From positions 1 through 35,914 of IMG/VR virus record IMGVR_UViG_3300042326_000341: a DNA stretch of 35,914 bases. One strand, written 5' to 3'. A program made the translations under genes and the position numbers. Below are positions 28,617 to 35,914 of this stretch, one piece after another (positions within the stretch are counted from its first letter, which is position 1; each line of letters begins with the position of its first letter). Source of the DNA: a virus. The notes beneath the pieces are model-generated. The model did no database searches. It had not been told where the DNA came from and saw only the letters and a list, made by a program, of their open reading frames with translations.

Positions 28617-29072
28617 TCAGGCGATGCGATACCAGGAGTTCGTGGCCTGGTAGAACCTCATGCGGAAGAAATCCTCTGCCGCCAGCGTGGTGGGGTCACC
28701 GAACCCAGCCGCCGCGCCGTTGAGCGCCAGCGTGAACGCTGTGATTTGCTGCGTGGTGGTGATGAGAACCTCGGTGCCATCGGGCGTCAGGGTGTTCAGC
28801 GGCAGGGTCACGGTGCCGGTGGCCAGCGTGCCAGCAGGCTGGATGACGGCCCACTGCGCCTGCGCTACAGGCGTGGGCAGCGCGATGTTGAACCCGGTGC
28901 CCGGCGTGTAGAGGTTCGTTGCCACCGTGGGCGCGGCGAACTGCTGCTGGAAGTAGGCCAGCAGCGCCGACATCGGCAAGCGGCGAGCGTCGCCCGTGTT
29001 CGGTGCGTAGACCGCCAGTTGGTCACCGGGTGATGCCTGCGACAGCAGCGGCAGTTGATAGATGAGTGCCAT
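28617..29072 (-). CDS. virion structural protein (151 aa), beta-rich
   Basis: MALIYQLPLLSQASPGDQLA starts a Thr/Ala/Leu-rich beta protein ('LPMSALLAYFQQQFAAPTV', 'TLATGTVTLPLNTLTPDGTE', 'RMRFYQATNSWYRIA'). Similar proteins with 'P.GDQ..V......D.RR.....L..Y' followed by a 'VILPLNT..DGQEV.V...Q' domain are common in phage tail and neck regions, from memory. It probably belongs to the particle; the exact place is unknown. Confidence 0.75.
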   Translation of the reverse strand: MALIYQLPLLSQASPGDQLAVYAPNTGDARRLPMSALLAYFQQQFAAPTVATNLYTPGTGFNIALPTPVAQAQWAVIQPAGTLATGTVTLPLNTLTPDGTEVLITTTQQITAFTLALNGAAAGFGDPTTLAAEDFFRMRFYQATNSWYRIA

Positions 29073-29096
29073 GTGTGCCTCGTTGCGCGATGCGCG

Positions 29097-29579
29097 TCAG
29101 TTGAGTTCGAGCGGGCCGTCAGGGCCGACTTGCACCGGATCGACGGGCGGCCGAACGAACGGATTGTCGTACACGCGCCAGGGCTTGTTGCCAGCACCCG
29201 ACGGCATCGTGCTGGGCATCTGCTGTTCCAGCGGGAACGTGGCGCGCTGCAGCAGCGTGTCATAGCCCTGCTTGGCGGTGGCCATCGTCATCGGCATGAC
29301 CTGCTTGCCATAGCTCGGCGCTAGGCGGATGCCCAGACTGCAGATGATCGCCTCGTAGGCCGAATCTGGCACAAAGGTCTCCTCGTCAATGCTGCCGTCC
29401 TGCGGGCTCGACGGGATCGGGTAGCCGAGGCGGATGCCCTTGCCGTTCCAGTCGGCAATCATGGCGTCCAGGCGGCGACGAGCAGACTCCAGTTGATCGG
29501 GCTGCAGGTCGAAGGTGTACGCGGCTAGGCCGATCTCCTCGAACGCCGCGAGGATGAATTGCCGCTTGGTGTAGCCCAT
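29097..29579 (-). CDS. head-closure / tail accessory factor, P22 gp4-like
   Basis: A 160-residue protein (P22 gp4 has 166) that attaches to the portal as the first head-closure ring. ATG 29577-29579 is preferred because GGAG sits 7 bp upstream; a TTG five codons earlier is possible. The pattern 'GYTKRQFILAAFEEIGL', 'LESARRRLDAMIADWNGKGI' and 'SLGIRLAPSYGKQVMPMTM' matches gp4 (LVRAALRKLGV, LEAMMAEWYQDGI, LACRIAPDYALE, MPTGSGN; here MPSGAGN). Order relative to coat and gp10 also matches P22. Confidence 0.9.
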   Translation of the reverse strand: MGYTKRQFILAAFEEIGLAAYTFDLQPDQLESARRRLDAMIADWNGKGIRLGYPIPSSPQDGSIDEETFVPDSAYEAIICSLGIRLAPSYGKQVMPMTMATAKQGYDTLLQRATFPLEQQMPSTMPSGAGNKPWRVYDNPFVRPPVDPVQVGPDGPLELN

Positions 29580-29590
29580 CTGTTGCTCCG

Positions 29591-30040
29591 TCAAGCCGCG
29601 AGGATAAAGGTCGGGTTCATGGCCGCGCTGATCTTGGCCATCAGCGTGGCATCAGACCAGCGCTTGTCGGGCTTGATGCCCAGGATCTCGGCCTGCTGCA
29701 GCATCTCGGCGCGGGTTGCCGGTGCGTCATCGGCAGGCGGTGCCGCGGGCTCCTCGACCTCCACCGCAGTTGCCGGGATGGCGTCTTCTGCCAGCCTGGC
29801 TTTCAGCCGCGCCAGCAGCTTGGACGCAGACACATTGCGGGCCTGCGTGCTGGTCAGCCCGTGCGTGAATGCCCGCTCGCCGCATGCCGCGATGGCGGTG
29901 CGAACGTCGGCGTAGTAGCCCTGCGCGAGCATCTCGGACAGCTCGGCATCGCTGTTCACCGAAGCAAAGCGATACGCCCCACCAGACGAGTGTCGCTGCG
30001 GCCCAGGGCTGCGGAAGACAAAGGTCGGGAATGTGGGCAT
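29591..30040 (-). CDS. 149-residue virion-region protein with Ala/Pro-rich linker
   Basis: ATG 30038-30040 is preferred (AAGAAG upstream); a GTG at 30044-30046 would overlap the previous stop as GTGA and add two residues. MPTFPTFVFRSPGPQRHSS and 'SDAELSEMLAQGYYADVRTA' form an N-terminal domain. An Ala/Pro/Glu linker follows, then a C-terminal 'RAEMLQQAEILGIKPDKRWS' SAP/HeH-like helical unit. This N-domain plus HeH end occurs in several uncharacterised phage proteins next to head-closure genes. The function is unknown. Confidence 0.75.
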   Translation of the reverse strand: MPTFPTFVFRSPGPQRHSSGGAYRFASVNSDAELSEMLAQGYYADVRTAIAACGERAFTHGLTSTQARNVSASKLLARLKARLAEDAIPATAVEVEEPAAPPADDAPATRAEMLQQAEILGIKPDKRWSDATLMAKISAAMNPTFILAA

Positions 30041-30042
30041 GG

Positions 30043-30198
30043 TCACTTCTTCTTTGCGGTCTTGGCTGCGGCGCGGAAAGCAGCCGCAGTCGGCGCGCCT
30101 TTGGCTCCGGGCTTGCGCATGCGCTCCTTGGAACCAGCCTCGATTCTCTCGCGTTTTGCCGCGATGTTGGCGTACAGGCCAGGCGGCTTGGCTTTCAT
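30043..30198 (-). CDS. 51-residue basic protein, 'KPPGLYANIAAKRERI' family
   Basis: MKAKPPGLYANIAAKRERIE continues 'AGSKERMRKPGAKGAPTAA' and ends KTAKKK. These phrases belong to a common short phage/prophage protein (from memory) without a known role. Its start overlaps the previous gene's stop by ATGA and it has a net charge well above +10. With the next gene it forms a pair of tiny basic proteins behind the coat gene. They may bind DNA or RNA in the head. Confidence 0.72.
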   Translation of the reverse strand: MKAKPPGLYANIAAKRERIEAGSKERMRKPGAKGAPTAAAFRAAAKTAKKK

Positions 30199-30365
30199 TT
30201 CTTTGCCTTCGCTGGTGCCTTGCTCGGCTTGCCAGCCTTCTTGGCAGCGGTGCGTGCGGTGTTCAATGCCACGGCCACGGCCTGCTTCTGCGGCATGCCG
30301 GCCTTCATCTCCTTGGAGATGTTCTTCGACACGCTGGCCTTCGAGTAACCCTTGGTCAACGGCAT
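30195..30365 (-). CDS. 56-residue basic protein, DUF6496-like
   Basis: MPLTKGYSKASVSKNISKEM, then 'KAGMPQKQAVAVALNTARTA' and a Lys-rich tail KKAGKPSKAPAKAKK. The opening 'PLxxGxSxxxVSxNIxxExxAGxPQxQAVAIAL' is the signature of a widespread short family (DUF6496 as I recall). The Lys/Ala/Pro tail resembles histone H1 tails. It is coupled to the 51-residue gene by ATGA. The role is unknown. Confidence 0.78.
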   Translation of the reverse strand: MPLTKGYSKASVSKNISKEMKAGMPQKQAVAVALNTARTAAKKAGKPSKAPAKAKK

Positions 30366-30439
30366 GATGTGCTCCAGATGTGAAAACGCGGGCGGCAGCT
30401 TGTCACCACCGCTCGCGCTGCACTTGCTCGCCTTCGGTA

Positions 30440-31039
30440 TTAGATGCGATAGGTGGCGAAGGTGTTGGTCGCCGTCTTGTAGGTGCGGAACTGAGCGCTG
30501 GTGCTCACGGCAACGATGGCGGCGCCGTTGATGTTGTTGCCAGACGCAGCGTTGGTGATCGTCACGGTGTTGGCGCCAGTCGAAAGATTGACCAGAGCCC
30601 AGTCGAAGAAATCACCCACATCAAATTGGGCAGCCAGTTCCATGTCAGCACCGTTCGGCAGCAGCACGGCGATGGTCGCGCCAGTTGCCTGAGTGGTGGT
30701 GATGATGCCAGACATCACCTTTGCAGTCGTCAGCGTTGCGGCCGAGTTCTGCGTGGTGGGGGTGCCTTGGTAGTTCGAACCGAACACCACCGGAGCGACG
30801 CCGATCTGATACTCCACCGAAGCCGCGCCAGCATTGATGATGAGCGTGGTTTCTGCGGTGTACGGACCGAGCAGCTTGTAGCCGGTGAACGTGCTTTCCA
30901 GATCGTTCTGCTCCGGGTAGTTCGGGAACCCGACAACCTTGAAGACCTGGGTCTGGGTGATGCTCTGAAGAGCGATGCTTTCGTTCGCGGGAACGATGAC
31001 TTCTGCGGTTCCCTGCAGCGCGATGACTGAATTGGACAT
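30440..31039 (-). CDS. putative capsid decoration/structural protein (199 aa)
   Basis: It directly follows the coat gene, separated by a perfect 8-bp-stem hairpin, with AAGGAG before ATG 31037-31039. MSNSVIALQGTAEVIVPANE opens an all-beta, Thr/Ala/Asn-rich protein ('ALVNLSTGANTVTITNAASG', 'STSAQFRTYKTATNTFATY'). There is no signal peptide or enzyme motif. A decoration or cement protein is a sensible guess, given its position behind the coat gene and the strong ribosome site, but is not shown. Confidence 0.75.
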   Translation of the reverse strand: MSNSVIALQGTAEVIVPANESIALQSITQTQVFKVVGFPNYPEQNDLESTFTGYKLLGPYTAETTLIINAGAASVEYQIGVAPVVFGSNYQGTPTTQNSAATLTTAKVMSGIITTTQATGATIAVLLPNGADMELAAQFDVGDFFDWALVNLSTGANTVTITNAASGNNINGAAIVAVSTSAQFRTYKTATNTFATYRI

Positions 31040-31071
31040 GATGGAAAACTCCTTGGATTGCTGTTGCGAAT

Positions 31072-31093
31072 CGGGCCGGTATTACCCGGCCCG
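31072..31093 (-). terminator. intergenic hairpin after the coat gene (attenuator or processing site)
   Basis: CGGGCCGG (31072-31079), loop TATTAC and CCGGCCCG (31086-31093) form a perfect 8-bp GC stem 8 bp after the coat stop on the minus strand. No T-run follows, so it is more likely a partial attenuator or mRNA-stabilising hairpin that raises coat mRNA relative to distal genes than a full terminator. Confidence 0.6.
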
Positions 31094-31101
31094 GTGCGTC
31101 A

Positions 31102-32376
31102 TCAGGGGGTCTGCCCGAAGAGCAGGATGCCGCTCATCTCGGGCTGCTTGTTCACTACGCCGAACAGGCAGTCGAGGCGGTACTTGGTCTTCATGGTGTT
31201 GACGTCGTACTGCTTCTGCATTACCAGCTCAATGCCCTGGTCGGTGGAGGCGCGCATGACTGCGGCACCAGCGTCAGCAGGCACTGCGTAGCGTCCCGGC
31301 AGGAGTTCCAGCGCGTCCTTCTGCCAGAAGCAGTTGATCGGAGCGGCATCCACGTTCAGACGGTCCACCGTGGCGGCGGCGCTGGTCGTGACGATGACGT
31401 TCTGGTACTGCAACTCGGCGTCCGTGCCACCCTGAGCCGAGATGATCGGCGGGGTGATAACCGAGGTGGTTGCGGTCAGGCGCTGGACGATCCGGAAGGT
31501 CTTGAGTTCACCAGTGGACTGCTTGGTGATGTGATGCACCGCAACCACGCCGTCGATGGTAATCGCATCGCCTGCGGCCAGTTCCGTTGTAACGGACGAA
31601 TGGGTGATCGTCTGGAAACGGTTGTCCACGTTGGCAGACTCGCCAGTGGCGGCCACGCTGGTGGCCACCGGCACCCAGTAGTTGCCGGCTGCGGCCTGGG
31701 TGTCAATCGTGGGATCTGTACCACCGGCTGCGCGGATGCGGTTGGCGTAGTCGAACTTGTAGGTCTGGAAACCAGCCACAGTGCCGACGAAGCCGCGACG
31801 ATATGCCTCGTCGCTGATCTGGTTACCGAACGAGCGCGTCGCCACGGCCAGATTGCCGGCCATGCCGTTGTAGTCGCGGCTCGACAGCGCCAGGTAGCGG
31901 TCGAACATCTGCACGCCCTGCTCGTTCATGATCGTGTCGCACGCGGCCACGTCATCGTAGCTGCCGGCCGAGGCCGTGGTGCGGACCACCAGCGAACCCA
32001 GGCTTGCGGCGACGTTCATGACGGCGAGGTTGACGTCAGAGGCCAGCTTCTGCTTGGCGGCGTCGCCGAGGCGGCCTTCCTGCAGAGCATCGCGCAACTC
32101 CAGTGCGTCCATGATCCACGGCACCGACTTCTGGAAGCCCAGAGTCGAGGGGACGGACAACTGCGTGAACTCGGTGAAGTTCAGCGTCTGATCCATGCCG
32201 TTGTAGGACTGCGCGATGTAGGGCTGCGGGCGCCAGATCACGTTGTTGGTGCGCTCCATCATCGTGCCGTCGGTACGGTACACGGAGACGTTGCGAGACA
32301 GCACAAGCGCGTCGTTGAAGCCTTCGAGGATGTCCTCGAACGCTACGCGCTCTTCCTTGGAAAAACTGTTGGCCAT
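31102..32376 (-). CDS. major capsid (coat) protein, P22 gp5-like
   Basis: A 424-residue coat protein (P22 gp5 has 430) of the HK97 fold with extra domain. It starts MANSFSKEERVAFEDILEG, then 'RTDGTMMERTNNVIWRPQPY', 'LRDALQEGRLGDAAKQKLAS' and 'LVVRTTASAGSYDDVAACDT', all typical of P22-like coats. ATG 32374-32376 has the strong ribosome site GAGGAG 7 bp upstream, fitting a very highly made protein. It follows the scaffold gene, with its own candidate promoter between them. The call is firm. Confidence 0.95.
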   Translation of the reverse strand: MANSFSKEERVAFEDILEGFNDALVLSRNVSVYRTDGTMMERTNNVIWRPQPYIAQSYNGMDQTLNFTEFTQLSVPSTLGFQKSVPWIMDALELRDALQEGRLGDAAKQKLASDVNLAVMNVAASLGSLVVRTTASAGSYDDVAACDTIMNEQGVQMFDRYLALSSRDYNGMAGNLAVATRSFGNQISDEAYRRGFVGTVAGFQTYKFDYANRIRAAGGTDPTIDTQAAAGNYWVPVATSVAATGESANVDNRFQTITHSSVTTELAAGDAITIDGVVAVHHITKQSTGELKTFRIVQRLTATTSVITPPIISAQGGTDAELQYQNVIVTTSAAATVDRLNVDAAPINCFWQKDALELLPGRYAVPADAGAAVMRASTDQGIELVMQKQYDVNTMKTKYRLDCLFGVVNKQPEMSGILLFGQTP

Positions 32377-32506
32377 TTGTGGCTCCTCAAAATGGATGAG
32401 TGACTTGGTACGGCTTGCGCCGCGCTTTGCTACTCACCCATTCAGAGCCGGGCGGCCGCTCGTGTCTTGTGCGCTGCCCGTGAGGTGGGCGAGACCAGAT
32501 GGGCCG

Positions 32507-32537
32507 AATGTACCACGAACACCCGGCCCGGTGTCAA
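32507..32537 (-). promoter_or_regulatory. candidate minus-strand promoter for the coat gene
   Basis: On the minus strand TTGACA (32537-32532) is followed after 19 bp by TACATT (32512-32507), matching the -10 consensus at 4 of 6. The -35 begins 1 bp after the scaffold stop. The spacing is longer than ideal, but a separate coat promoter would make sense. The 161-bp gap (32377-32537) also has an imperfect stem pairing around 32390 and 32435. Confidence 0.35.
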
Positions 32538-33428
32538 TCAGCGGCGCGCAGACTGCTTTTCTCGCTGCTGGCGGCGATAGGCGATGACCTTCGTCATGTC
32601 GCCCGTGCGCTCTGCGTCAACGCGCAGGCGTTCAAGCACGCTGTCAGTCGTGCCAGAGATCGGCGCGTTGCCGACCGGAATGCCACGCTCTGGAGCTGGC
32701 GGCTTGCGGGTAGAGGTGACTTTCAACTGTGACTCCAGTTTTGCGATGGCGAAGGCGAACTTCACCGGGTCAGTGATGGCGGCCAGTTCCTTGGCCTTCT
32801 TGGGGTTCTTGCCCAGCGCGTAGACCACCAGCGCCGGGTTCTCGGCGCCCTGCAGCACCACGCCCTGCTGCACCACGTTCAGCGTCTCCTGCACCGTGGA
32901 CTCGGCGTCGTCGTAGTCGCGCACCTTGAGATCGGTCTTGGCCTTGGCGTAGCCATCGAGCTTGGCCTGCCAGGTGCGCTGTTGCTCCTCGACCTGCTGC
33001 TGCTGCTGGCGCTTGGCGACCTCTACGGCGTCCTTCTGCTTGTACCAGGACTCAAGCGCCGCCTCGTAACGGTCGGTATCGTAGTCGTGGTCTTCGAGCT
33101 TCGGCTTCGAGCCGAGCGCCGGAATGGCCGCGCTCTGGGTCTGGGTTGTCTGCTGCTCGCGGACCTCGTACTCGCGCACCTTGCGCTGCAGCTCGCGGTG
33201 AGACCGTCGCAGGTCGCGCACCCACTCTGGTGCCCTCTCGGCCTCTGGCTCAGGCTCTGTCAGCGTCTGGCCGCCAAGCGTGATCTTCAGTTCCTGTTCG
33301 CCTTCGGCGTCTTCCGCTAGTTCTGGCGTCTCTGGCTCTGCTGCCCGCGTATCCTGGGCCTCCAGTTCGTCGAGCGCAGGTGTCTCGCTGGAGCCGTCAG
33401 GCTGGGTGACTTCAATCTCTACTGGCAT
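32538..33428 (-). CDS. scaffolding protein, P22 gp8-like
   Basis: A 296-residue protein (P22 gp8 has 303) that shapes procapsid assembly and then leaves. It starts MPVEIEVTQPDGSSETPAL and has an acidic first 90 residues (ELAEDAEGEQELKITLGGQ). A long charged coiled-coil-like middle follows ('LRRSHRELQRKVREYEVREQ', 'VAKRQQQQQVEEQQRTWQAK') and a basic C-terminus (VIAYRRQQREKQSARR) of the kind that binds coat. Position directly before the coat gene supports the call. Confidence 0.88.
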   Translation of the reverse strand: MPVEIEVTQPDGSSETPALDELEAQDTRAAEPETPELAEDAEGEQELKITLGGQTLTEPEPEAERAPEWVRDLRRSHRELQRKVREYEVREQQTTQTQSAAIPALGSKPKLEDHDYDTDRYEAALESWYKQKDAVEVAKRQQQQQVEEQQRTWQAKLDGYAKAKTDLKVRDYDDAESTVQETLNVVQQGVVLQGAENPALVVYALGKNPKKAKELAAITDPVKFAFAIAKLESQLKVTSTRKPPAPERGIPVGNAPISGTTDSVLERLRVDAERTGDMTKVIAYRRQQREKQSARR

Positions 33429-33488
33429 GGTTCTCTTTCACACTCGCACGTTTTCGGCCGTGCGGTTGCCGTTGCCGGAATGTCCGAC

Positions 33489-33947
33489 TTAATCGTCTAG
33501 CACTGCCAGCGCTAGGATCATTGCAATCTGTGCATCACGCTCGTCAATGATAATTTGCGCCAGTTTCATGTGCGCCTCAATCGAATCTCGCGCTAGATCG
33601 TCAGCGTACGAGAATCGACCGAGGTCAATTTCGATGCGTTCTTGCTGCAGCACCAAGAACTGGCGCTTCGGCTCGGCTTGCGGCTTGGTTTTCGGTGCAG
33701 GCTTACGAATGGCGGCCTGCGCCCGAGCATCTGCCGCAGCCTTCTCGGCCTGCAGTGTGGCCAGATACTCCTGAGCCACCCAAGGGTTGTCGAATATCCT
33801 GCCTTCAACCACCCACAACGGGCGCGTCTGCTTGGACTTGCCAGACTTGCCGCCACCGCCCTGCACCTCGACAGGAGGAACCTGCTGGCCACCGAACAGC
33901 AGGCCTGCGAACAGCGCACCGCCGAGAAGCCGGTTTCTAAGTAGCAT
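33489..33947 (-). CDS. 152-residue protein with hydrophobic N-terminus
   Basis: It starts at ATG 33945-33947, overlapping the previous gene by 11 bp. MLLRNRLLGGALFAGLLFG is a hydrophobic N-terminal helix that could be a membrane anchor or signal sequence. The following 'VEVQGGGGKSGKSKQTRPLW' is a Gly/Lys-rich linker, and the rest is helical and charged ('LATLQAEKAAADARAQAAIR', 'HMKLAQIIIDERDAQIAMI'). A membrane-anchored protein inside the head-gene cluster is unusual. The function is unknown. Confidence 0.72.
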   Translation of the reverse strand: MLLRNRLLGGALFAGLLFGGQQVPPVEVQGGGGKSGKSKQTRPLWVVEGRIFDNPWVAQEYLATLQAEKAAADARAQAAIRKPAPKTKPQAEPKRQFLVLQQERIEIDLGRFSYADDLARDSIEAHMKLAQIIIDERDAQIAMILALAVLDD

Positions 33948-34806
33948 CGATGATCGGCGTGCCGTTGCCCTGCGCGTCGGGGCTGAACGTGATGCGCGGC
34001 GTGGTGCCGTCCTGCGCCAGGTATTCCTCGGTCGCCGAGCCGAGCCCAGATCGAGCGCCGGCCAGCGCCGCCAGAAGCACGCGCATGATCTCCTCGGCCG
34101 TCAGCGTCTCAAGCGGTGTAGACCACACCTCAGCGGCAATCGTGGCCGGACTGGCGCCGCCGCCCGCGCTGTTCAGCAGCTCTCCCATCGTGCCAGGCGC
34201 GTTGTAGGCGCTGGCGAGGGATTCCCACACCGCCGCTGACAGGGACTGCGGGCTCAGCTCGGTGAATGGCGTGATGTCGCCCGACAGGTTGCCCGTGGCC
34301 CTGACCGTGGCGCTGTTTGAGAACTGCACGAGCGCAGCGCCCACGGCATCGACGATGGCGCCGAGCGTGGCGTTGTTGACCGTGAACGAGAAGGACGTGC
34401 TGCCAGATGCGGACAGGGCACCAGCCAAGTTGGCCGCAAGGTTGAACGTGATCGACGTGGAGCCGACCGCCGAGACGATCAGTTGCCCGTCTGCCGGGTT
34501 GACAGTAATCGTGACCGTCGAGTCGCCGCTGATGTTGACGCCCGCCGCAAGATTTAGCAGCCCCGGCGTGACCGTCACCACCAGATTGGTGAACGACGAC
34601 ATCGCCCCCGGCTTGTACGGCAGCACCCACGACGATGGAGCCAAGTGCCCGCTAGGGATGCCCGCCAGCTTGGACGGGATGCCCTCGCCCACGGACTGGT
34701 TCATGCGGTCGCCACGCCCCCACATGGAACGGAAAGTTCCCGGCGAGCCGCCGATCTGGCGCAACGGAAGCTGCGCCAGGAGCGTGGTGTTTGTCTTGAG
34801 AGCCAT
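33937..34806 (-). CDS. virion structural protein with beta-sandwich and helical C-terminal module (289 aa)
   Basis: The start ATG 34804-34806 (MALKTNTTLLAQLPLRQIGG) lies 8 bp after the previous stop; a longer frame would run back into that gene. Residues about 60-175 are Val/Thr/Ser-rich repeats of beta type ('NLVVTVTPGLLNLAAGVNIS', 'TSFSFTVNNATLGAIVDAVG'). From about 195 comes 'SLSAAVWESLASAYNAPGTM' and 'LTAEEIMRVLLAALAGARSG', a module that recurs at the ends of many phage tail and neck proteins. It is a particle component of unknown place. Confidence 0.78.
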   Translation of the reverse strand: MALKTNTTLLAQLPLRQIGGSPGTFRSMWGRGDRMNQSVGEGIPSKLAGIPSGHLAPSSWVLPYKPGAMSSFTNLVVTVTPGLLNLAAGVNISGDSTVTITVNPADGQLIVSAVGSTSITFNLAANLAGALSASGSTSFSFTVNNATLGAIVDAVGAALVQFSNSATVRATGNLSGDITPFTELSPQSLSAAVWESLASAYNAPGTMGELLNSAGGGASPATIAAEVWSTPLETLTAEEIMRVLLAALAGARSGLGSATEEYLAQDGTTPRITFSPDAQGNGTPIIDAT

Positions 34807-34814
34807 GAGCCCGA

Positions 34815-35693
34815 TCAGCCCCAGCCGACCTCGACCGCGCCGTAGAAGTTGGTGGACGCCGCCGTGGCCGCACCCGCGAAGTAGAGCCACGTGAGACAGG
34901 CACCGTCCATCACCCGAGGAAGGCTCGGCAGTTGGTTGAGCAGATCCCGCTCGGCAGCGACGGACACGGTAGTCAGTGGCAGCGTCAGCAAAGGCCGCGC
35001 AAGGCACAGCGCACCGGTGCCGGTGTTGGCGGCAGAGAACGTAACCGTCGCCACCGTGGACACGCCCGTGTCACCCGATGCCAGGGGCAGGAATGGGCCG
35101 TAGTTGTTCGCTGCGGTGCCTGAGTGAGAGATGTGCCCCACGATGCCGGAAGCCGTCATGGAAACCGTGACCGGCAGCGCCCTGCCTGCTGTTGGCGTGG
35201 TGTTGCTGTAGCTGAGCGCGATGTTCTGCGCCGTGGCGCCCGCTGCGGCGGTCTGCGCCCAGAACAACCGGCACCCGGCCCCGTTGGCGTAGCGCAGGCT
35301 GGGCGTGCCCGTAAGGGTTTGTGCCGTGGCCGAGTTGTTCGTGATACCGGGCCAGTAGCCCTGCAAGTCCACCAGCATCAACTGCGCCGGAACGCCTGTC
35401 GCCACAGAAGTGAGCGCCGCGACGTTCAGAACGTGCTTGGTGTCTGGGCTGACATTCCCGCCATGCGGCAGGCCGAAGATCTGCGTGCCGTTGCCGGTGG
35501 TTTCGTCGCAGGTTCTCCACGCCAGCGCAGTGCCCGCAAAGGCATTTGCTACGGGCGTGCCGTTCAGGCCGCTGAAGTCATACCACCGTCCCGCCGTGTA
35601 GGCTGAACCGCCCGTGATCTTGTTCCAGTCGGTGCGGTTGAACTTGCCGCTTGTGATCTCGTTTACGAGATCGTCCATTGAACTGAATGGCAT
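34815..35693 (-). CDS. virion-associated protein, paralogue B (292 aa)
   Basis: It starts MPFSSMDDLVNEITSGKFNR, then 'DWNKITGGSAYTAGRWYDFS' and a Thr/Ala/Gly-rich beta domain, ending 'LPSLPRVMDGACLTWLYFAG' and 'FYGAVEVGWG'. It is paralogous to the gene just upstream (710 to 35703 across the join), sharing the opening, the 'GD-GV-SV' middle and the 'LPR-x-DGA-L-x-x-Y' end. Family members are often found as single virion proteins in phages of Gram-negative bacteria, from memory; tandem copies suggest a duplicated decoration or neck subunit. Confidence 0.78.
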   Translation of the reverse strand: MPFSSMDDLVNEITSGKFNRTDWNKITGGSAYTAGRWYDFSGLNGTPVANAFAGTALAWRTCDETTGNGTQIFGLPHGGNVSPDTKHVLNVAALTSVATGVPAQLMLVDLQGYWPGITNNSATAQTLTGTPSLRYANGAGCRLFWAQTAAAGATAQNIALSYSNTTPTAGRALPVTVSMTASGIVGHISHSGTAANNYGPFLPLASGDTGVSTVATVTFSAANTGTGALCLARPLLTLPLTTVSVAAERDLLNQLPSLPRVMDGACLTWLYFAGAATAASTNFYGAVEVGWG

Positions 35694-35702
35694 GGTGATT
35701 CC

Positions 35703-35914
35703 TTACGGTGTCCAAACGAATTGCGCCTGCCCCACCATCGGCAATATGGCGCTGGTGTTGGTGGACAGGTTGTAGATGTAGTTGAGGAACGCGCCGTCCA
35801 AAATGCGCGGCAACGCCGCCTGTTCGCGTAAGAAGTTCTTCTCGACAGTTGACGACAACTCGTTGGCGGACATCGTGAACAGCGGCTTGGCCAACAGCAT
35901 CACGCCGAACCCGC
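35703..35914 (-). CDS. virion-associated protein, paralogue A (C-terminal part, shared with 1-710)
   Basis: The frame enters from the end of the window and runs to TAA at 35703-35705. It is the continuation of the gene at 1-710 (35857-35914 equal 1-58), so the complete protein is about 287 residues. This part reads '...MLLAKPLFTMSANELSSTV' and 'LPRILDGAFLNYIYNLSTNT', ending FVWTP. The internal ATG near 35903 is not a real start. Confidence 0.82.
   Translation of the reverse strand, partial: GFGVMLLAKPLFTMSANELSSTVEKNFLREQAALPRILDGAFLNYIYNLSTNTSAILPMVGQAQFVWTP
35857..35914. repeat. 58-bp terminal overlap, right copy
   Basis: Identical to bases 1-58; see the left copy. The unique circle therefore ends at 35856. 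Confidence 0.9.

Noticed and set aside
30366-30439. Possible terminator between the 199- and 56-residue genes
   Set aside because: There is some GC dyad sequence but no stem I can write without several mismatches and no T-run, so I did not annotate it.
1-35914. tRNA genes, CRISPR arrays, insertion sequences or a reverse transcriptase (diversity-generating element)
   Set aside because: No cloverleaf-like sequence, regular spacer array, transposase motif or YxDD-type reverse-transcriptase motif was found by reading both strands. A tRNAscan or profile search was not possible here.

Overview
The window is a complete, circularly closed genome of a tailed phage with a short tail (podovirus of P22-like virion architecture). 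Its last 58 bases (35857-35914) repeat its first 58, and one minus-strand gene reads in frame across that join, so the unique circle is about 35,856 bp. High GC, the gene families, and recurring 'QALEAL...ALEQP' proteins suggest a betaproteobacterial (Burkholderiales/Comamonadaceae-like) host. That host call is inference, and the sequence is probably from a metagenome or virome.

Layout. (1) Minus strand from 5347 leftward to 1, across the join and on from 35856 down to 16455, is one long late operon: small and large terminase, P22-type portal, a block of extra virion proteins including two tandem paralogues, scaffold, P22-type coat, small basic proteins, gp4-like tail accessory factor, gp10-like stabilisation protein, a candidate tail needle, candidate ejection proteins, a tailspike with a P22-type head-binding N-terminus, then the lysis genes. 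(2) Minus strand 11190 to 5551 is the early-left operon: a 60-residue HTH regulator, small unknowns, a VRR-NUC nuclease, a Cys-rich secreted mini-protein, an SSB-like protein and a large primase-helicase. (3) Plus strand 11333 to 16474 is the early-right operon: small unknowns, a YqaJ/lambda-type exonuclease, a RecT-like annealing protein, winged-helix proteins and a family of three related 'QALEAL' proteins. (4) The 142-bp divergent region 11191-11332 carries two near-identical operator palindromes plus a third degenerate site, which fits a Cro-like switch. No integrase, large CI-type repressor, tRNA or CRISPR was seen.

The most unusual feature is at 9356-9430: a 75-bp sequence with the architecture of an integron attC recombination site, lying in a loosely packed stretch (about 8929-9647) of an otherwise tightly overlapping operon. 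Beside it is a gene for a predicted secreted 34-residue peptide with six cysteines. A second, degenerate attC-like end lies at 8938-8982. Together they suggest that integron-cassette DNA, with its genes in reverse orientation, entered a phage genome.

Functionally, primase-helicase and SSB would drive replication. Exonuclease plus annealing protein, with VRR-NUC, would handle recombination and possibly concatemer formation. Terminase and portal package the DNA, P22-like coat and scaffold build the head, gp4/gp10/needle-like proteins close it, and the tailspike binds and probably degrades surface polysaccharide. A holin, a GH108 lysozyme and an 80-residue-class membrane protein release progeny.
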